DNA from: Oscillospiraceae bacterium
GTDB lineage: Bacteria > Bacillota > Clostridia > Oscillospirales > Ruminococcaceae
Direction of reading: 5' to 3'
Assembly: GCA_017414435.1 (NCBI GenBank)
Contig: JAFQMN010000002.1
Location: 1-64,000, forward strand
Length of the DNA: 64,000 nt
Shown: piece after piece, positions 8,001 through 16,769 of the stretch
How positions within the stretch are numbered: position 1 is the stretch's first letter
Layout: each line of letters opens with the position of its first letter
The notes under the pieces: model-generated
What the model was told of the DNA's origin: nothing
The model's input: only the letters and a program-made list of their open reading frames with translations
Databases searched by the model: none
Made by a program: the position numbers and the translations under genes

Positions 8001-8828
8001 TTATCCGTGAAGAAGATTGTAAATTTCTTGCCTGCTGAGTTCGCTTTTTTCTGCCAATTCTTTTGCGATTTCTGTTTTGCTTTTGCCGGCTTTTTGTAAT
8101 TTTTGCGCCTCTTTTATAATTTCTGCCTGGTTTAGTTTTTTATCTTCAATCTCTTCTGCGCCTTCTAAAACTAACACGAATTCACCTTTTGGCGGCTCGT
8201 GTTCAAAATATTCTACCGCTTGTGCTAGGCAAAATCTCAAAAACTGCTCGTGAATTTTAGTTAGCTCTTTAGCCACGCAGATCTTTCTTCCTCCGCCAAA
8301 AGTGTGCTGCATGTCTTTTAATGTGGAAAGCAGTTTGTGTGGTGCTTCGTAAAATATGATTGTTCTTTCTTCTTGCTGTAGTTTTTTTAGGCGCGCTGTT
8401 CGGTTCTTTTTGTTCATTGGCAAAAAGCCTTCAAAACAGAAGCGAGTTGTGTTTAGCCCAGATGCAACCAATGCAGAAAGTGCTGCGTTTGCGCCCGGTA
8501 TTGGCTCTAAATTGATTCCCTGTTCAATACAAGCTTTAACCAGCTCTTCGCCCGGATCTGATATACATGGCATTCCTGCATCTGAAACAATTGCCGCTGT
8601 TTGACCAGATTGTAGTTTTTGCAATATTGAATCTAATTTTTCGGGGTTGCTGTGCCTAAAATACGAAAACATCGGCTTTTTAAGCCCCAGGTGATTAAGC
8701 AATTTTAGCGTGACTCGTGTATCCTCTACCACCAAAAAGTCAACTGATTTTAAAACTTCTATAGCACGTAAAGTTATATCTTTTAAATTGCCTATTGGAG
8801 TTGCTAATATATATAATTTGCCGGGCAT
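8001..8828 (-). CDS. rsmI: 16S rRNA 2'-O-ribose methyltransferase RsmI
   Basis: A 275-residue enzyme that uses S-adenosylmethionine to methylate the 2'-OH of C1402 (E. coli numbering) in the decoding centre of 16S rRNA. It has the tetrapyrrole-methylase fold: LATPIGNLKDITLRA near the N-terminus, DTR, SDAGMPCISDPG in the middle and PGANAALSALVASG for SAM binding. The C-terminal extension (about 225-275) carries the helix-turn-helix-like KSKTEIAKELAEKS typical of RsmI. Length is normal. The start lies 4 bases after the stop of the upstream methyltransferase and has no good ribosome binding site of its own, so translation is probably coupled. Last gene of the thioredoxin-trmN6-rsmI group. Confidence 0.93.
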   Translation of the reverse strand: MPGKLYILATPIGNLKDITLRAIEVLKSVDFLVVEDTRVTLKLLNHLGLKKPMFSYFRHSNPEKLDSILQKLQSGQTAAIVSDAGMPCISDPGEELVKACIEQGINLEPIPGANAALSALVASGLNTTRFCFEGFLPMNKKNRTARLKKLQQEERTIIFYEAPHKLLSTLKDMQHTFGGGRKICVAKELTKIHEQFLRFCLAQAVEYFEHEPPKGEFVLVLEGAEEIEDKKLNQAEIIKEAQKLQKAGKSKTEIAKELAEKSELSRQEIYNLLHG

Positions 8829-8832
8829 AACA

Positions 8833-9540
8833 TCAACACTTTCTATATATTCTTTGGATCTCTGCTGTTGGGCAACCCGCTTGTTCTAAAAACAAGCTCG
8901 GTTCAATTTTAAGGTATGGCTTTGCACCCTTTTTGCCTTCTAACAAAAACAGCCACGGTGTTAAACCCACACGGTGGCTAACAAAACGCAATCTTTTAGG
9001 TTCAATGTTATTCTTTTGCATTGCCGTTATGGTATCAATTAAGCGGTCTTGCCTTTGGCACACACATAATCTGCCACCTAGTTTTAAAACTAAAGATGAT
9101 ACTTTGCAGATGTCATCTATTGTGCACATTATTTCATGGCGTGCAATAGTCTGCGCTAAATTTTGGCATTTAAGCCCTGTGCCCTCTTTTTTGTATGGTG
9201 GATTGCATGTTACCAGGTTAAATTTATTAGAGTAATCTTCAAATTCTGTGCGTAGATCTCCGCATAATGAAATGACTTTGCTGTTTATATCATTAAAATC
9301 TATAGTTTGTTTTGCCAACTCTGCCGCTTCTTTTTGTATATCTATTATATACACTTGTGAAGCAATATTGGCTTTATAGATTAAAAAGCCCACAATCCCG
9401 CAGCCACTGCACAAATCTAAAACTAGTTCTTTTTTGTTTGCTGTTGATATGGCAAAATCTGCAAGTAAAAAAGCATCTGTGCCAAATTTATGTGTTTTAG
9501 ATATAAAAAGCCGAAAATCATCTTGTAATACTTCGTACAT
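8833..9540 (-). CDS. TrmN6-like tRNA/protein N6-adenine methyltransferase
   Basis: A 235-residue class I SAM-dependent methyltransferase of the YfiC/TrmN6 group (tRNA1-Val A37 N6-methylation in E. coli). It has a glycine-rich SAM motif LDLCSGCGIVGF (about 41-52), an acidic IIDI strand end, and the N6-adenine signature NPPY (113-116). Its start codon overlaps the stop of thioredoxin (TAATG) and its stop is 4 bases before rsmI, so the three genes are co-translated. In Firmicutes this gene often sits beside rsmI, which supports an RNA modification role. The exact substrate cannot be told from the sequence. Confidence 0.8.
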   Translation of the reverse strand: MYEVLQDDFRLFISKTHKFGTDAFLLADFAISTANKKELVLDLCSGCGIVGFLIYKANIASQVYIIDIQKEAAELAKQTIDFNDINSKVISLCGDLRTEFEDYSNKFNLVTCNPPYKKEGTGLKCQNLAQTIARHEIMCTIDDICKVSSLVLKLGGRLCVCQRQDRLIDTITAMQKNNIEPKRLRFVSHRVGLTPWLFLLEGKKGAKPYLKIEPSLFLEQAGCPTAEIQRIYRKC

Positions 9541-9854
9541 TATTTGGAAATTAAATCTAAAATCGTTTGTTTGTTCTGCAGGCCTACCGAAGTATTTACT
9601 AATTTGCCAGCCTTGAATATTGCGATAAATGGTATATTCATTATATTAAAACTTTCTGCCAACTCTTGATTTTCGTCTACGTTGATTTTACAAACTTTTA
9701 CATTTCCATCCGTTTCTTTAGCAACCTCTTCCATGATTGGTGTTAACATTTTGCATGGCCCACACCACGGTGCCCAAAAATCTAAAATCACTGTACCAGA
9801 GAATTTTTTTACCTCAGACTCGTAATTTTCTTTATTTATATCTATAATACCCAT
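9540..9854 (-). CDS. trxA: thioredoxin
   Basis: A 104-residue cytoplasmic thiol-disulfide reductant with the canonical active site WCGPC (W30, C31, C34), the cis-proline region (NIPFIAIF) and full thioredoxin length. It receives electrons from thioredoxin reductase, encoded 35 bases upstream at 9890-10750. It donates them to ribonucleotide reductase, peroxiredoxins and similar enzymes. Its stop overlaps the start of the trmN6-like gene by one base. No signal peptide, so it acts in the cytoplasm. Confidence 0.95.
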   Translation of the reverse strand: MGIIDINKENYESEVKKFSGTVILDFWAPWCGPCKMLTPIMEEVAKETDGNVKVCKINVDENQELAESFNIMNIPFIAIFKAGKLVNTSVGLQNKQTILDLISK

Positions 9855-9889
9855 ATAATTCTTACCTCCAATTGATTATGTTAATAAAA

Positions 9890-10750
9890 TTAAGGTTTAC
9901 TTCTAATAAATTCAACTGCAGAAAGCCCAGCCACTGCGCCCTGCGCCACTGCCACACACACCTGGCTGAGTGCTGCGCAACAGTCCCCTGCTGCAAAAAT
10001 GCCAGGGTAGTTTGTTTGTTGTTTCGCATCTACTATAATACGGTTATTTTCTACAAACAGCCCAAGCTTTTTAGCAAAATCTATGCTGGATGCTGACCCA
10101 ATTGCAACAAACACGCCACTAACTGTTAAGGTTTGACCATCTTTAAAACCAATTCCGTTTACTTTGGCTTCTCCATAAATGTTTTCAATTTCTAAGTCTA
10201 AATATGGTATCCCACTCAATTTAACTTCCTCTGACGCTGTGCCATTAGTTAAAATTGTCACATCTGCAACCGCTTTAAGTTCTTCTGCCTCCGAAACAGC
10301 ATAAGCCCCGTTGCCTATAACTGCTACTTTTTTGTTTCTATAAAAAAATGCATCGCAAATAGCACAATAGCTAACACCACGGCCTTCAAATTCCCTAAGG
10401 CCTGCAATATTAGGTGTAAACCTCTGCTTACCTGTGGCAAGAATAACTGCTGCTCCTATAAATTCGCCGTTTGTGGCTGTTTTTACTTTAAAGTTCGACT
10501 CATTGGCAATAGAAATAACCTCGTCTTCTATTACATTGCATCCTAATCTTTTTGCCTGGTCGATACCCTCTTTAAAGAGTTGAACACCGTTTACAGGTTC
10601 TTTGAAGCCATAATAATTTTCTATTTTTTCTGCCTTGAAAAGTGCAGTTTTATTTGACCCAATGATTGTTGTTGCAAGCCCTGCTCGTTTGGTGTAAAGC
10701 GCTGCCGAAACCCCTGCAGGGCCACACCCGATAACAATGACCTGGTTCAC
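9890..10750 (-). CDS. trxB: thioredoxin reductase
   Basis: A 286-residue FAD/NADPH flavoenzyme that reduces thioredoxin. It has an N-terminal FAD Rossmann motif (VIGCGPAGVSAALY), the redox pair CAIC (C129, C132; the commonest form is CATC), a second dinucleotide site (VIGNGAYAVSEAEE) and the C-terminal FAD motif (GIFAAGDC). It is slightly shorter than the usual 305-320 residues, but no motif is missing. Start is GTG with GAGGTGATAA upstream. It stands directly upstream of trxA, a classic pairing. The non-canonical GNGAY in the NADPH site is a small difference worth noting; ferredoxin-dependent relatives exist in clostridia. Confidence 0.88.
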   Translation of the reverse strand: MNQVIVIGCGPAGVSAALYTKRAGLATTIIGSNKTALFKAEKIENYYGFKEPVNGVQLFKEGIDQAKRLGCNVIEDEVISIANESNFKVKTATNGEFIGAAVILATGKQRFTPNIAGLREFEGRGVSYCAICDAFFYRNKKVAVIGNGAYAVSEAEELKAVADVTILTNGTASEEVKLSGIPYLDLEIENIYGEAKVNGIGFKDGQTLTVSGVFVAIGSASSIDFAKKLGLFVENNRIIVDAKQQTNYPGIFAAGDCCAALSQVCVAVAQGAVAGLSAVEFIRSKP

Positions 10751-10783
10751 TTTTGATTATCACCTCGGCTCTATGTTTTATCT

Positions 10784-12562
10784 TTATTTTTTTATGTCTA
10801 TGCCTAGCTCTGCCAAACTGCTTTGTGGCACCGATGATGGGCATTCTGTCATTAAGTCTCTGGAATTTTGGACTTTTGGAAATGCAATCACATCTCTTAT
10901 TGTATCTTTTTGGAGCATCAACATAATCAAGCGGTCTAAACCATATGCCATACCGCCATGTGGTGGTGCACCAAATTTGAAGGCTTCTAGTAAAAATCCA
11001 AACTTTTCATTTGCTTCTTCTTTAGAAAGCCCCAATAGATCAAACATTTCTTGCTGTAATTCTAAATTATTAATTCTAATCGAGCCACCCCCAACTTCGC
11101 AGCCATTTAAAACCATATCGTATGCACGCGCTCTAACTTTTGCAGGATCTTTATGCATTAAATGTAAATCTTCAAAATTAGGGCTGGTGAATGGATGATG
11201 TTTTGCTACGAATCGATTCTCTTCTTCGTCAAATTCCAAAAGTGGGAATTCTGTTACCCACAAAAAGTTAAACTGATCTTTGGGAATAAGACCTAACTTA
11301 TTGCCTAAGTGTACTCTTAAACTACCTAAGCTATCGAATACAACCTCGTCTTTTTTATCTGCAACAATTAAAATCACATCGCCGTCTTTAGCATCCATTG
11401 TATTTTTAATTAATTCCAACTCTTGTTCTGTTAGGAATTTTTCGTAGCTTGATGTTTTGGAATCTGGCAAAAACCTTGTGTAAGCTAAGCCGCTTGCTTT
11501 ATATGTTTTTGCAATATCCGTTAGTTTATCAATTTCCTTACGGGTTAGCACATCTGCAGCGCCTTTAACATTAATAGCTCTCACTGAGCCGCCATTCTTT
11601 ACTGCCTCTTTAAATATACTAAAGTTACTTTCTTTAACAATATTGCTTAAATCTTTAAGTTCCAGCCCAAAACGAAGATCTGGTTTATCTGATCCGAAAC
11701 GTTCCATGGCTTCTTTGTAGGTTAAACGCAAAAATGGTGTTTTAACCTCTTTATTGAGTGTTTTTTTTAAAAGCTCCGCAATAAATTGTTCATTTATGCT
11801 CATTATATCTTCTTCATCTACAAAAGACATTTCCAAGTCAATCTGTGTAAACTCTGGCTGCCTATCTGCTCGCAAGTCTTCATCCCTAAAGCATTTAGCA
11901 ATCTGCATATATCTATCTATTCCCGCAACCATAAGAAGCTGTTTATAGAGTTGTGGCGACTGCGGCAATGCAAAAAAGCTGCCCGGAAACATTCTTGATG
12001 GCACTAAATAATCTCTTGCACCTTCTGGTGTGGAGCGAATTAAATCTGGCGTTTCTACCTCTATAAAACCATGTTTATTAAAAAATTCATGTGCATAAGC
12101 TGTAACTTGGTGCCTGAATAACAGTGCTTTTTGAAGCTCTGGTCGCCTAAGATCTAGAAAACGATATTTTAAACGCAATTCTTCTCTGGCAGTTGTATCG
12201 TCTTTCACCTCAAATGGCGGCGTTTCTGATTCTGCGAGAATAAGAAGTTCCGAAACTAAAAGCTCCAGTTCACCGGTGGGTAATTCTTTATTAATTGAAG
12301 TGCGTCTGCTTAAAGTTCCACTGGCCATTATTACAAACTCAGAACGAACCGCCTCAGCTTTTGCAAACACTTCTTTTGGAGTTTGAGTATTAAAAGCCAG
12401 CTGTAAAATACCTGTGCGGTCACGCAAATCTATAAATAATAAATTTCCCATGTTCCTAACTTTGTGAACAAACCCACTCACAACAATTTTTTTGTTTATA
12501 TCTTTTTCACTTACTTCTGTACAATAGTGTGTTCTTTTTAAGTTTCCCATTTTATCTATCAT
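10784..12562 (-). CDS. aspS: aspartyl-tRNA synthetase
   Basis: A 592-residue class II synthetase that charges tRNA-Asp (and tRNA-Asn in species that use the amidotransferase route). An N-terminal OB-fold anticodon-binding domain (about 1-105) is followed by motif 2 (FRDEDLRADRQPEFTQID), a bacterial GAD insertion domain (about 290-410) and motif 3 (GLDRLIML). Length is that of the bacterial, tRNA-Asp/Asn-capable type. Start has an AAGGAAGA site 7 bases away. It heads the minus-strand trxB-trxA-rsmI run and lies just downstream of the tRNA cluster hairpin. No T-box leader is visible. Confidence 0.96.
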   Translation of the reverse strand: MIDKMGNLKRTHYCTEVSEKDINKKIVVSGFVHKVRNMGNLLFIDLRDRTGILQLAFNTQTPKEVFAKAEAVRSEFVIMASGTLSRRTSINKELPTGELELLVSELLILAESETPPFEVKDDTTAREELRLKYRFLDLRRPELQKALLFRHQVTAYAHEFFNKHGFIEVETPDLIRSTPEGARDYLVPSRMFPGSFFALPQSPQLYKQLLMVAGIDRYMQIAKCFRDEDLRADRQPEFTQIDLEMSFVDEEDIMSINEQFIAELLKKTLNKEVKTPFLRLTYKEAMERFGSDKPDLRFGLELKDLSNIVKESNFSIFKEAVKNGGSVRAINVKGAADVLTRKEIDKLTDIAKTYKASGLAYTRFLPDSKTSSYEKFLTEQELELIKNTMDAKDGDVILIVADKKDEVVFDSLGSLRVHLGNKLGLIPKDQFNFLWVTEFPLLEFDEEENRFVAKHHPFTSPNFEDLHLMHKDPAKVRARAYDMVLNGCEVGGGSIRINNLELQQEMFDLLGLSKEEANEKFGFLLEAFKFGAPPHGGMAYGLDRLIMLMLQKDTIRDVIAFPKVQNSRDLMTECPSSVPQSSLAELGIDIKK

Positions 12563-12647
12563 ATCTCGATCTTCCTTTTTTATTGTTTAAATTTAGTATA
12601 ACACAAACATTATTAATTATTCAAGTTTTTAATATAGTAATATTACT

Positions 12648-12675
12648 ATACCCTCGGCAATGCAACCGAGGGTAT
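12648..12675 (-). terminator. hairpin after tRNA operon
   Basis: ATACCCTCGG (12648-12657) and CCGAGGGTAT (12666-12675) form a 10-bp stem with an 8-base loop, downstream of tRNA-Tyr on the minus strand. The following bases are AT-rich but lack a clean T-run, so termination strength is uncertain. Confidence 0.6.
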
Positions 12676-12748
12676 TATATAAAAAGTTTTATTTTATAAG
12701 GTTTTTTATGATTTAATGATATTTAGATTTATGCTTGTATTTTATAAG

Positions 12749-12833
12749 TGGTGGGAGAAGGTGGATTCGAACCACCGAAGCTAAAAGCAACAGATTTACA
12801 GTCTGCTCCCTTTGACCGCTCGGGAATTCTCCC
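12749..12833 (-). tRNA. tRNA-Tyr (GTA)
   Basis: An 85-nt type II tRNA with long variable arm. Acceptor GGGAGAA pairs with TTCTCCC, the T-arm is GGTGGTTCGAATCCACC, and the anticodon loop CTGTAAA gives GTA. CCA is encoded. Last of three tRNA genes. Confidence 0.95.
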
Positions 12834-12839
12834 ATAAAA

Positions 12840-12915
12840 TGGAGCTGGTGAGCGGACTTGAACCGTTGACCTGCTGATTACAAATCAGCTGCTCTACCAA
12901 CTGAGCTACACCAGC
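12840..12915 (-). tRNA. tRNA-Thr (TGT)
   Basis: A 76-nt tRNA with acceptor GCTGGTG/CACCAGC and anticodon loop TTTGTAA giving TGT (reads ACA and related Thr codons). CCA is encoded. It lies 6 bases upstream of tRNA-Tyr. Confidence 0.95.
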
Positions 12916-12962
12916 TTATTTTAAAGTTTTATGATCCACTTTTACCTGCCTTGTAACGATTT

Positions 12963-13039
12963 TGGTCGAGGCGACAGGAGTCGAACCTGCGGCATCTTGG
13001 TCCCAAACCAAGCACTCTACCAAACTGAGTTACGCCTCG
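12963..13039 (-). tRNA. tRNA-Pro (TGG)
   Basis: A 77-nt tRNA with acceptor CGAGGCG/CGCCTCG, T-arm CAGGTTCGACTCCTG and anticodon loop TTTGGGA giving TGG. CCA is encoded. First gene of the Pro-Thr-Tyr operon. Confidence 0.95.
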
Positions 13040-13071
13040 AAGCAAGTTTGTGGTTTTTTAATGCCTATTGC

Positions 13072-13100
13072 ATTATAACTCATAATCTTATTTTTGTCAA
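13072..13100 (-). promoter_or_regulatory. promoter of Pro-Thr-Tyr tRNA operon
   Basis: Minus-strand TTGACA (13095-13100), 17-base spacer and TATAAT (13072-13077), 33 bases upstream of tRNA-Pro. Full consensus, as expected for a stable RNA operon. Confidence 0.85.
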
Positions 13101-13126
13101 TAGCTTTTTTATATTTTTTTATTGCT

Positions 13127-13163
13127 AAAAGATACACACCCGCTTAGCAGGTGTGTATCTTTT
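13127..13163 (-). terminator. terminator of 13169-13810
   Basis: A 14-bp perfect stem (13127-13140 with 13150-13163) with a 9-base loop, starting 6 bases past the stop codon. Its symmetric A and T ends make it likely to act in both directions. Confidence 0.85.
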
Positions 13164-13168
13164 AATTT

Positions 13169-13810
13169 TTATTCAACTATACTAGCATAATAATTTATTG
13201 TGCGGGTCTCTCCTGTTGATTTGGATTTAATTGTAAGTGCATACGCTAAAGATGTTCTAGAAATTTTAGCGATCTCTGCTTGACATTCTTGGGAATTTAG
13301 CACCTCATCTACAGCATCTTCCATTATTACCATATCGGGGTCTGAACTTGCGCCACACCAACTAATTTGTGGTACATGAGAATCTTGGCCGTTAGCATTA
13401 GATGCCACCTGAAGGTTAGGGATTGCTTCTAGTTGCACAAGCATACGCCCATCTGATTCGCTGGTGGATTTTGAGCACTTTAATGTAAAAACCTTGCCGT
13501 CCTCCGATAAAAGAGGCTCCAGCATAATCTCATAATCATCTGCACTGTCGCCACTTGCACCTAATATTTTTTCTGTACCGTCCTTATCTTTTAACGAGAA
13601 ATAGAATGTATGTATTTCGCCCGCATGCACATCACCTAAAGCAATCTGGCTTTCACCAGAAAAACCTGTAGCACCCAAACATTGAGATTCTGTATTAACC
13701 GTAAGAGAATCTGTGCCAAATCTTAAACCCTGAGCACTTACAGCTGCACTAAGCGCTGTGCTGATTACTGTGGATGCCAATATTAATGGTATGCCTTTTT
13801 TAAAATTCAT
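13169..13810 (-). CDS. secreted protein sharing a signal peptide type with the surface protein
   Basis: A 213-residue exported protein, family unknown. Residues 1-26 are a signal peptide that lines up without gaps with that of the 796-residue surface protein at 5375-7765 (LILAST at 9-14 and SAAV at 21-24 in both); after that the two differ. The mature part has beta-strand-like periodicity and four Cys that could form disulfides. A consensus-like promoter and an AAAGGAG site precede it, and a strong terminator follows it, so it is a single-gene unit. There is no C-terminal anchor, so it is likely released or held by other proteins. Confidence 0.6.
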   Translation of the reverse strand: MNFKKGIPLILASTVISTALSAAVSAQGLRFGTDSLTVNTESQCLGATGFSGESQIALGDVHAGEIHTFYFSLKDKDGTEKILGASGDSADDYEIMLEPLLSEDGKVFTLKCSKSTSESDGRMLVQLEAIPNLQVASNANGQDSHVPQISWCGASSDPDMVIMEDAVDEVLNSQECQAEIAKISRTSLAYALTIKSKSTGETRTINYYASIVE

Positions 13811-13844
13811 TTTGTATATCTCCTTTTATTAATCTTGTAGACAC

Positions 13845-13873
13845 ATCATATCATACATTAATCTGTTTGTAAA
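13845..13873 (-). promoter_or_regulatory. promoter of 13169-13810
   Basis: Minus-strand TTTACA (13868-13873), 17-base spacer, TATGAT (13845-13850), about 35 bases ahead of the start codon. It overlaps the region just after the stop of the beta-helix gene. Confidence 0.7.
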
Positions 13874-13882
13874 CATTTTTTA

Positions 13883-16696
13883 TTAAGTTGATTTTATAGA
13901 TGTTAGCAATATGACGCCATTTTTACTGACTGTTTTATTTTTTGCTATTGCTGTAAGCTTGCCGTTTTGGTTTAATTTATATACAGTGACACCTTTCTTG
14001 TTTTTTAAGCTATCTGCCACACGAATATAGATTGTTGCTTTGCAGCCATTACTACCTTTTGTAGCGAAATCTAATATGACGTTTTTGCTAGAATCTAATT
14101 TGTATTTATTTTTAGTATCTGTTGGCGACATGATCTTTATATCTAGATCCCATTTGCCTGTTCTACTTATCTTTTTTGCTTGTTTTGCAGCAATATTCCA
14201 AATAAAGTAGTCACCATTTATTACCACATTCTTAACTCCCTCTTCAGCAGCTAGCTCTTTTAATTTTTGCGCCTCCACGTTAAGACCATCGATCTCGCAT
14301 TTTTTATAAGTATTATTGCTCTGTTTAGCACTTACTGATACTTTCTTCATAATATAGCTGGAATTTGTATCTGTAATCTCGAAGTTAATTACACCGCTTG
14401 CCATATTATTGCTTGAAACTAAATTGCTTATAGCGCCAGAGGAATTTGCTTTATAAACATCTATCGGTAAATTTAAAACTCTTGCCGCTGCCACGGAATC
14501 TGCTACAATTGAAACTGTTGCTTTATTGCACGGTAAGGCCTGTTTTGTTACAAAAGACAGCATGGCAATATCTTCACCATTGCCAAGGTATGTTTTATTT
14601 TGTGTTCTAATCTTTTGCAGCTCGTCATCGTCATCTTCAAACTTTGTTTCTAGGCTAAAGTTTGTGTATTGTTTTATGAAATTAAGCGCCAAAGTTGCAT
14701 CGCTAGTTGCATTTGTTGTGGCTGTTGTTGATGAAGCGGCTTGTTCTTTGGCTTTTTGGATTATATCTGCTGCCGTGAGTGTTACTGTGCCGCCTTCTTC
14801 TGAAATGATCTCTATTTTATTTGTGCCTGCAGAAAAAAATGTTGTATCTAAGTAATCCGCTAAAGAAATTTTAGCGTTTTTTGCCACACCTGCTACTGTT
14901 TTACCCGCAGGTTCTTTAGTTGTTATTAGTTTAATTTTGACCGGGCCTGTTATATTGGATGTTGTTGTATTTGTTGTTGAAGTTGCATCTGTTGTGTTAG
15001 CTGCTGCAGCGGTGGTTGTGGTTGCTGTAGTGTCTTTAGTGAAGGTGTATTTTATTTCGTTCTTGTTGCCCGCTATATCGATTATTGCAAATGTGTAGGT
15101 GCCCGGCTCTTGTATTTTATAACTCACATAGTCTCCGTTAGAATCTGAGCCTAAATTGCTTTCTTGCAATTTTGCGCCATTTGCTGGGCGGGTTAATGAA
15201 ACAGTTTTTATTGTGCTTTCTTCATCTTCATAATAGAATTTTATGGTTGGGGTTTCGGAATATTTATAGGTATTGGTGCCTGTAGACGTTGCATTCGTTA
15301 CCTTTGAATTTGAAATTTGCGGCGCTGTTTGATCCACTGTGAATTTAATGTTGCCTATTATTAAATTGTTTTTAGCATCAAACAGTTTGAGTGTGCATTG
15401 GCCAGTTGGAACTGTGGAAATTGTAGTTTTGTAAAGGTAAGCAGTTGCTCCACCGCTACAGCTATTCGAATCGCCCATGTCTAAAACATCTTGCGTTGTG
15501 CTTGTGGTTGTTTCTGCCTCCGAAAAAGTTGTAAATGTTTCACCAGATTTAGAAACCGCATTGCCGTTTGAATCAAAAATCTTACCTACTACTGTCCCCG
15601 GAGTTTGTGATAAATGCAATTTGACCGATATTGTTTTTCCAAAATATTCCGGCGTGGAAGGGCATACGCTATTTGTTGTATTGCACAACACAAGTGAATT
15701 ATTATACTCAAACAAATCATATGCGGAGCCTAAACAGGCAATGTTACCCTCTCCTATTGTAGCACCTGACAAAGCCTTAGCAATAACCGAACCTGGTGCA
15801 GTTTCTGATAATCTTACAGTTGCCATTGGAGCCGAGCTATTGGTTAATGCGCCCGTTATATTTATGTGTGTGTTAGTTAGCATAACATCATTGTTATCAC
15901 CATATGGAATATATGCCGGACCACTCATATTAAATTCACCTACATTATAAATAGCACCGCCAGTTGCTCCACTATTGCTTGATATCTCTCCGCCGCTCAT
16001 ACTAAATTTGCCATTGCTTGCATTGAAGATGCCTCCGCCACCTTTTGTGGCCTTATTATTAGAAATTTTGCCATTTAGCATATTGAAAATGCCTGTGTTA
16101 AACACCGCTCCACCGTATTCGGCGCTGCAATTTATAATCTCTCCGCCAGACATTTCAAATGTACCTGAATTGTAAACCGCGCCGCCATTTTCTTCATTCT
16201 CGTTTCCCCTAAGAATTACTCCATTCCTGATTTTAAAAGTGCCTAAATTCTCTACTAACGGACCACTTCCGCCATCATCACCACTTAGTTCAAATTTTCC
16301 AATATCGCAATTAAGTGTTAATGTTGCACCAGAATTTACTTTGAATATGCTACCATTGAAGCTTCCTTTTCTTAAAGTAATATTACCCATTGTGTTTAGT
16401 GTAACTTTGCCAAAAACCTCGATAGTTTCTTCAATATCTATATCGTCATCAATATAGATAGAAGTTGAATTGCCCGATGTTACATCTTCTATTTCTTTCT
16501 GAAACTTTTGAAATTCAGAAAGCTCTTCTTGTGTTTGTGTTTCTTCATCTACCTGCTGCGTTCCTACCATTTCTTCTGGTTGGCTATTTAATTGCTCTCC
16601 TTCTATATCGTTTTCTGCTCCTGCAAAAGTATATATTGAAGAAAGCACTAAAAAAGCTGCAGTTACTTTCGCTAAAATTTTCGTTTTCAAGTTCAT
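13883..16696 (-). CDS. large secreted beta-helix surface protein
   Basis: A 937-residue exported protein. Residues 1-27 are a signal peptide (ends AGA). An acidic linker follows, then a right-handed parallel beta-helix from about 75 to 330. Its core has four clear repeats of about 25 residues built on GGA(V/I)(Y/F)N-x-G-x-F-x-M-x-G-G-x-I, the pattern seen in polymorphic outer-surface and pectate-lyase-like helices. About 340-570 look like two Ig-like beta-sandwich domains, followed by a Thr/Ala/Asn linker and a C-terminal region of about 330 residues with no family I can name. No LPxTG or transmembrane anchor is seen. A near-consensus promoter lies upstream. It sits 73 bases after the C39 exporter gene. 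Probably an adhesin or surface-binding protein; the ligand is unknown. Confidence 0.7.
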   Translation of the reverse strand: MNLKTKILAKVTAAFLVLSSIYTFAGAENDIEGEQLNSQPEEMVGTQQVDEETQTQEELSEFQKFQKEIEDVTSGNSTSIYIDDDIDIEETIEVFGKVTLNTMGNITLRKGSFNGSIFKVNSGATLTLNCDIGKFELSGDDGGSGPLVENLGTFKIRNGVILRGNENEENGGAVYNSGTFEMSGGEIINCSAEYGGAVFNTGIFNMLNGKISNNKATKGGGGIFNASNGKFSMSGGEISSNSGATGGAIYNVGEFNMSGPAYIPYGDNNDVMLTNTHINITGALTNSSAPMATVRLSETAPGSVIAKALSGATIGEGNIACLGSAYDLFEYNNSLVLCNTTNSVCPSTPEYFGKTISVKLHLSQTPGTVVGKIFDSNGNAVSKSGETFTTFSEAETTTSTTQDVLDMGDSNSCSGGATAYLYKTTISTVPTGQCTLKLFDAKNNLIIGNIKFTVDQTAPQISNSKVTNATSTGTNTYKYSETPTIKFYYEDEESTIKTVSLTRPANGAKLQESNLGSDSNGDYVSYKIQEPGTYTFAIIDIAGNKNEIKYTFTKDTTATTTTAAAANTTDATSTTNTTTSNITGPVKIKLITTKEPAGKTVAGVAKNAKISLADYLDTTFFSAGTNKIEIISEEGGTVTLTAADIIQKAKEQAASSTTATTNATSDATLALNFIKQYTNFSLETKFEDDDDELQKIRTQNKTYLGNGEDIAMLSFVTKQALPCNKATVSIVADSVAAARVLNLPIDVYKANSSGAISNLVSSNNMASGVINFEITDTNSSYIMKKVSVSAKQSNNTYKKCEIDGLNVEAQKLKELAAEEGVKNVVINGDYFIWNIAAKQAKKISRTGKWDLDIKIMSPTDTKNKYKLDSSKNVILDFATKGSNGCKATIYIRVADSLKNKKGVTVYKLNQNGKLTAIAKNKTVSKNGVILLTSIKST

Positions 16697-16716
16697 TCCC
16701 CCTTCTCTACGTTGAA

Positions 16717-16745
16717 ATTATATCATAATATATATAAAAATTCAA
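16717..16745 (-). promoter_or_regulatory. promoter of beta-helix protein gene
   Basis: Minus-strand TTGAAT (16740-16745), 17-base spacer, TATAAT (16717-16722), 20 bases ahead of the start codon. It suggests the gene can be expressed independently of the exporter upstream. Confidence 0.65.
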
Positions 16746-16769
16746 TATTATTTATTAATTTAGCAAAAT

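Noticed and set aside
12931..13128. A 65-residue plus-strand ORF over the tRNA genes
   Set aside because: It is antisense to tRNA-Pro; such tRNA-derived frames (GDRSRTCGILVPNQALYQ) are a known annotation artefact.
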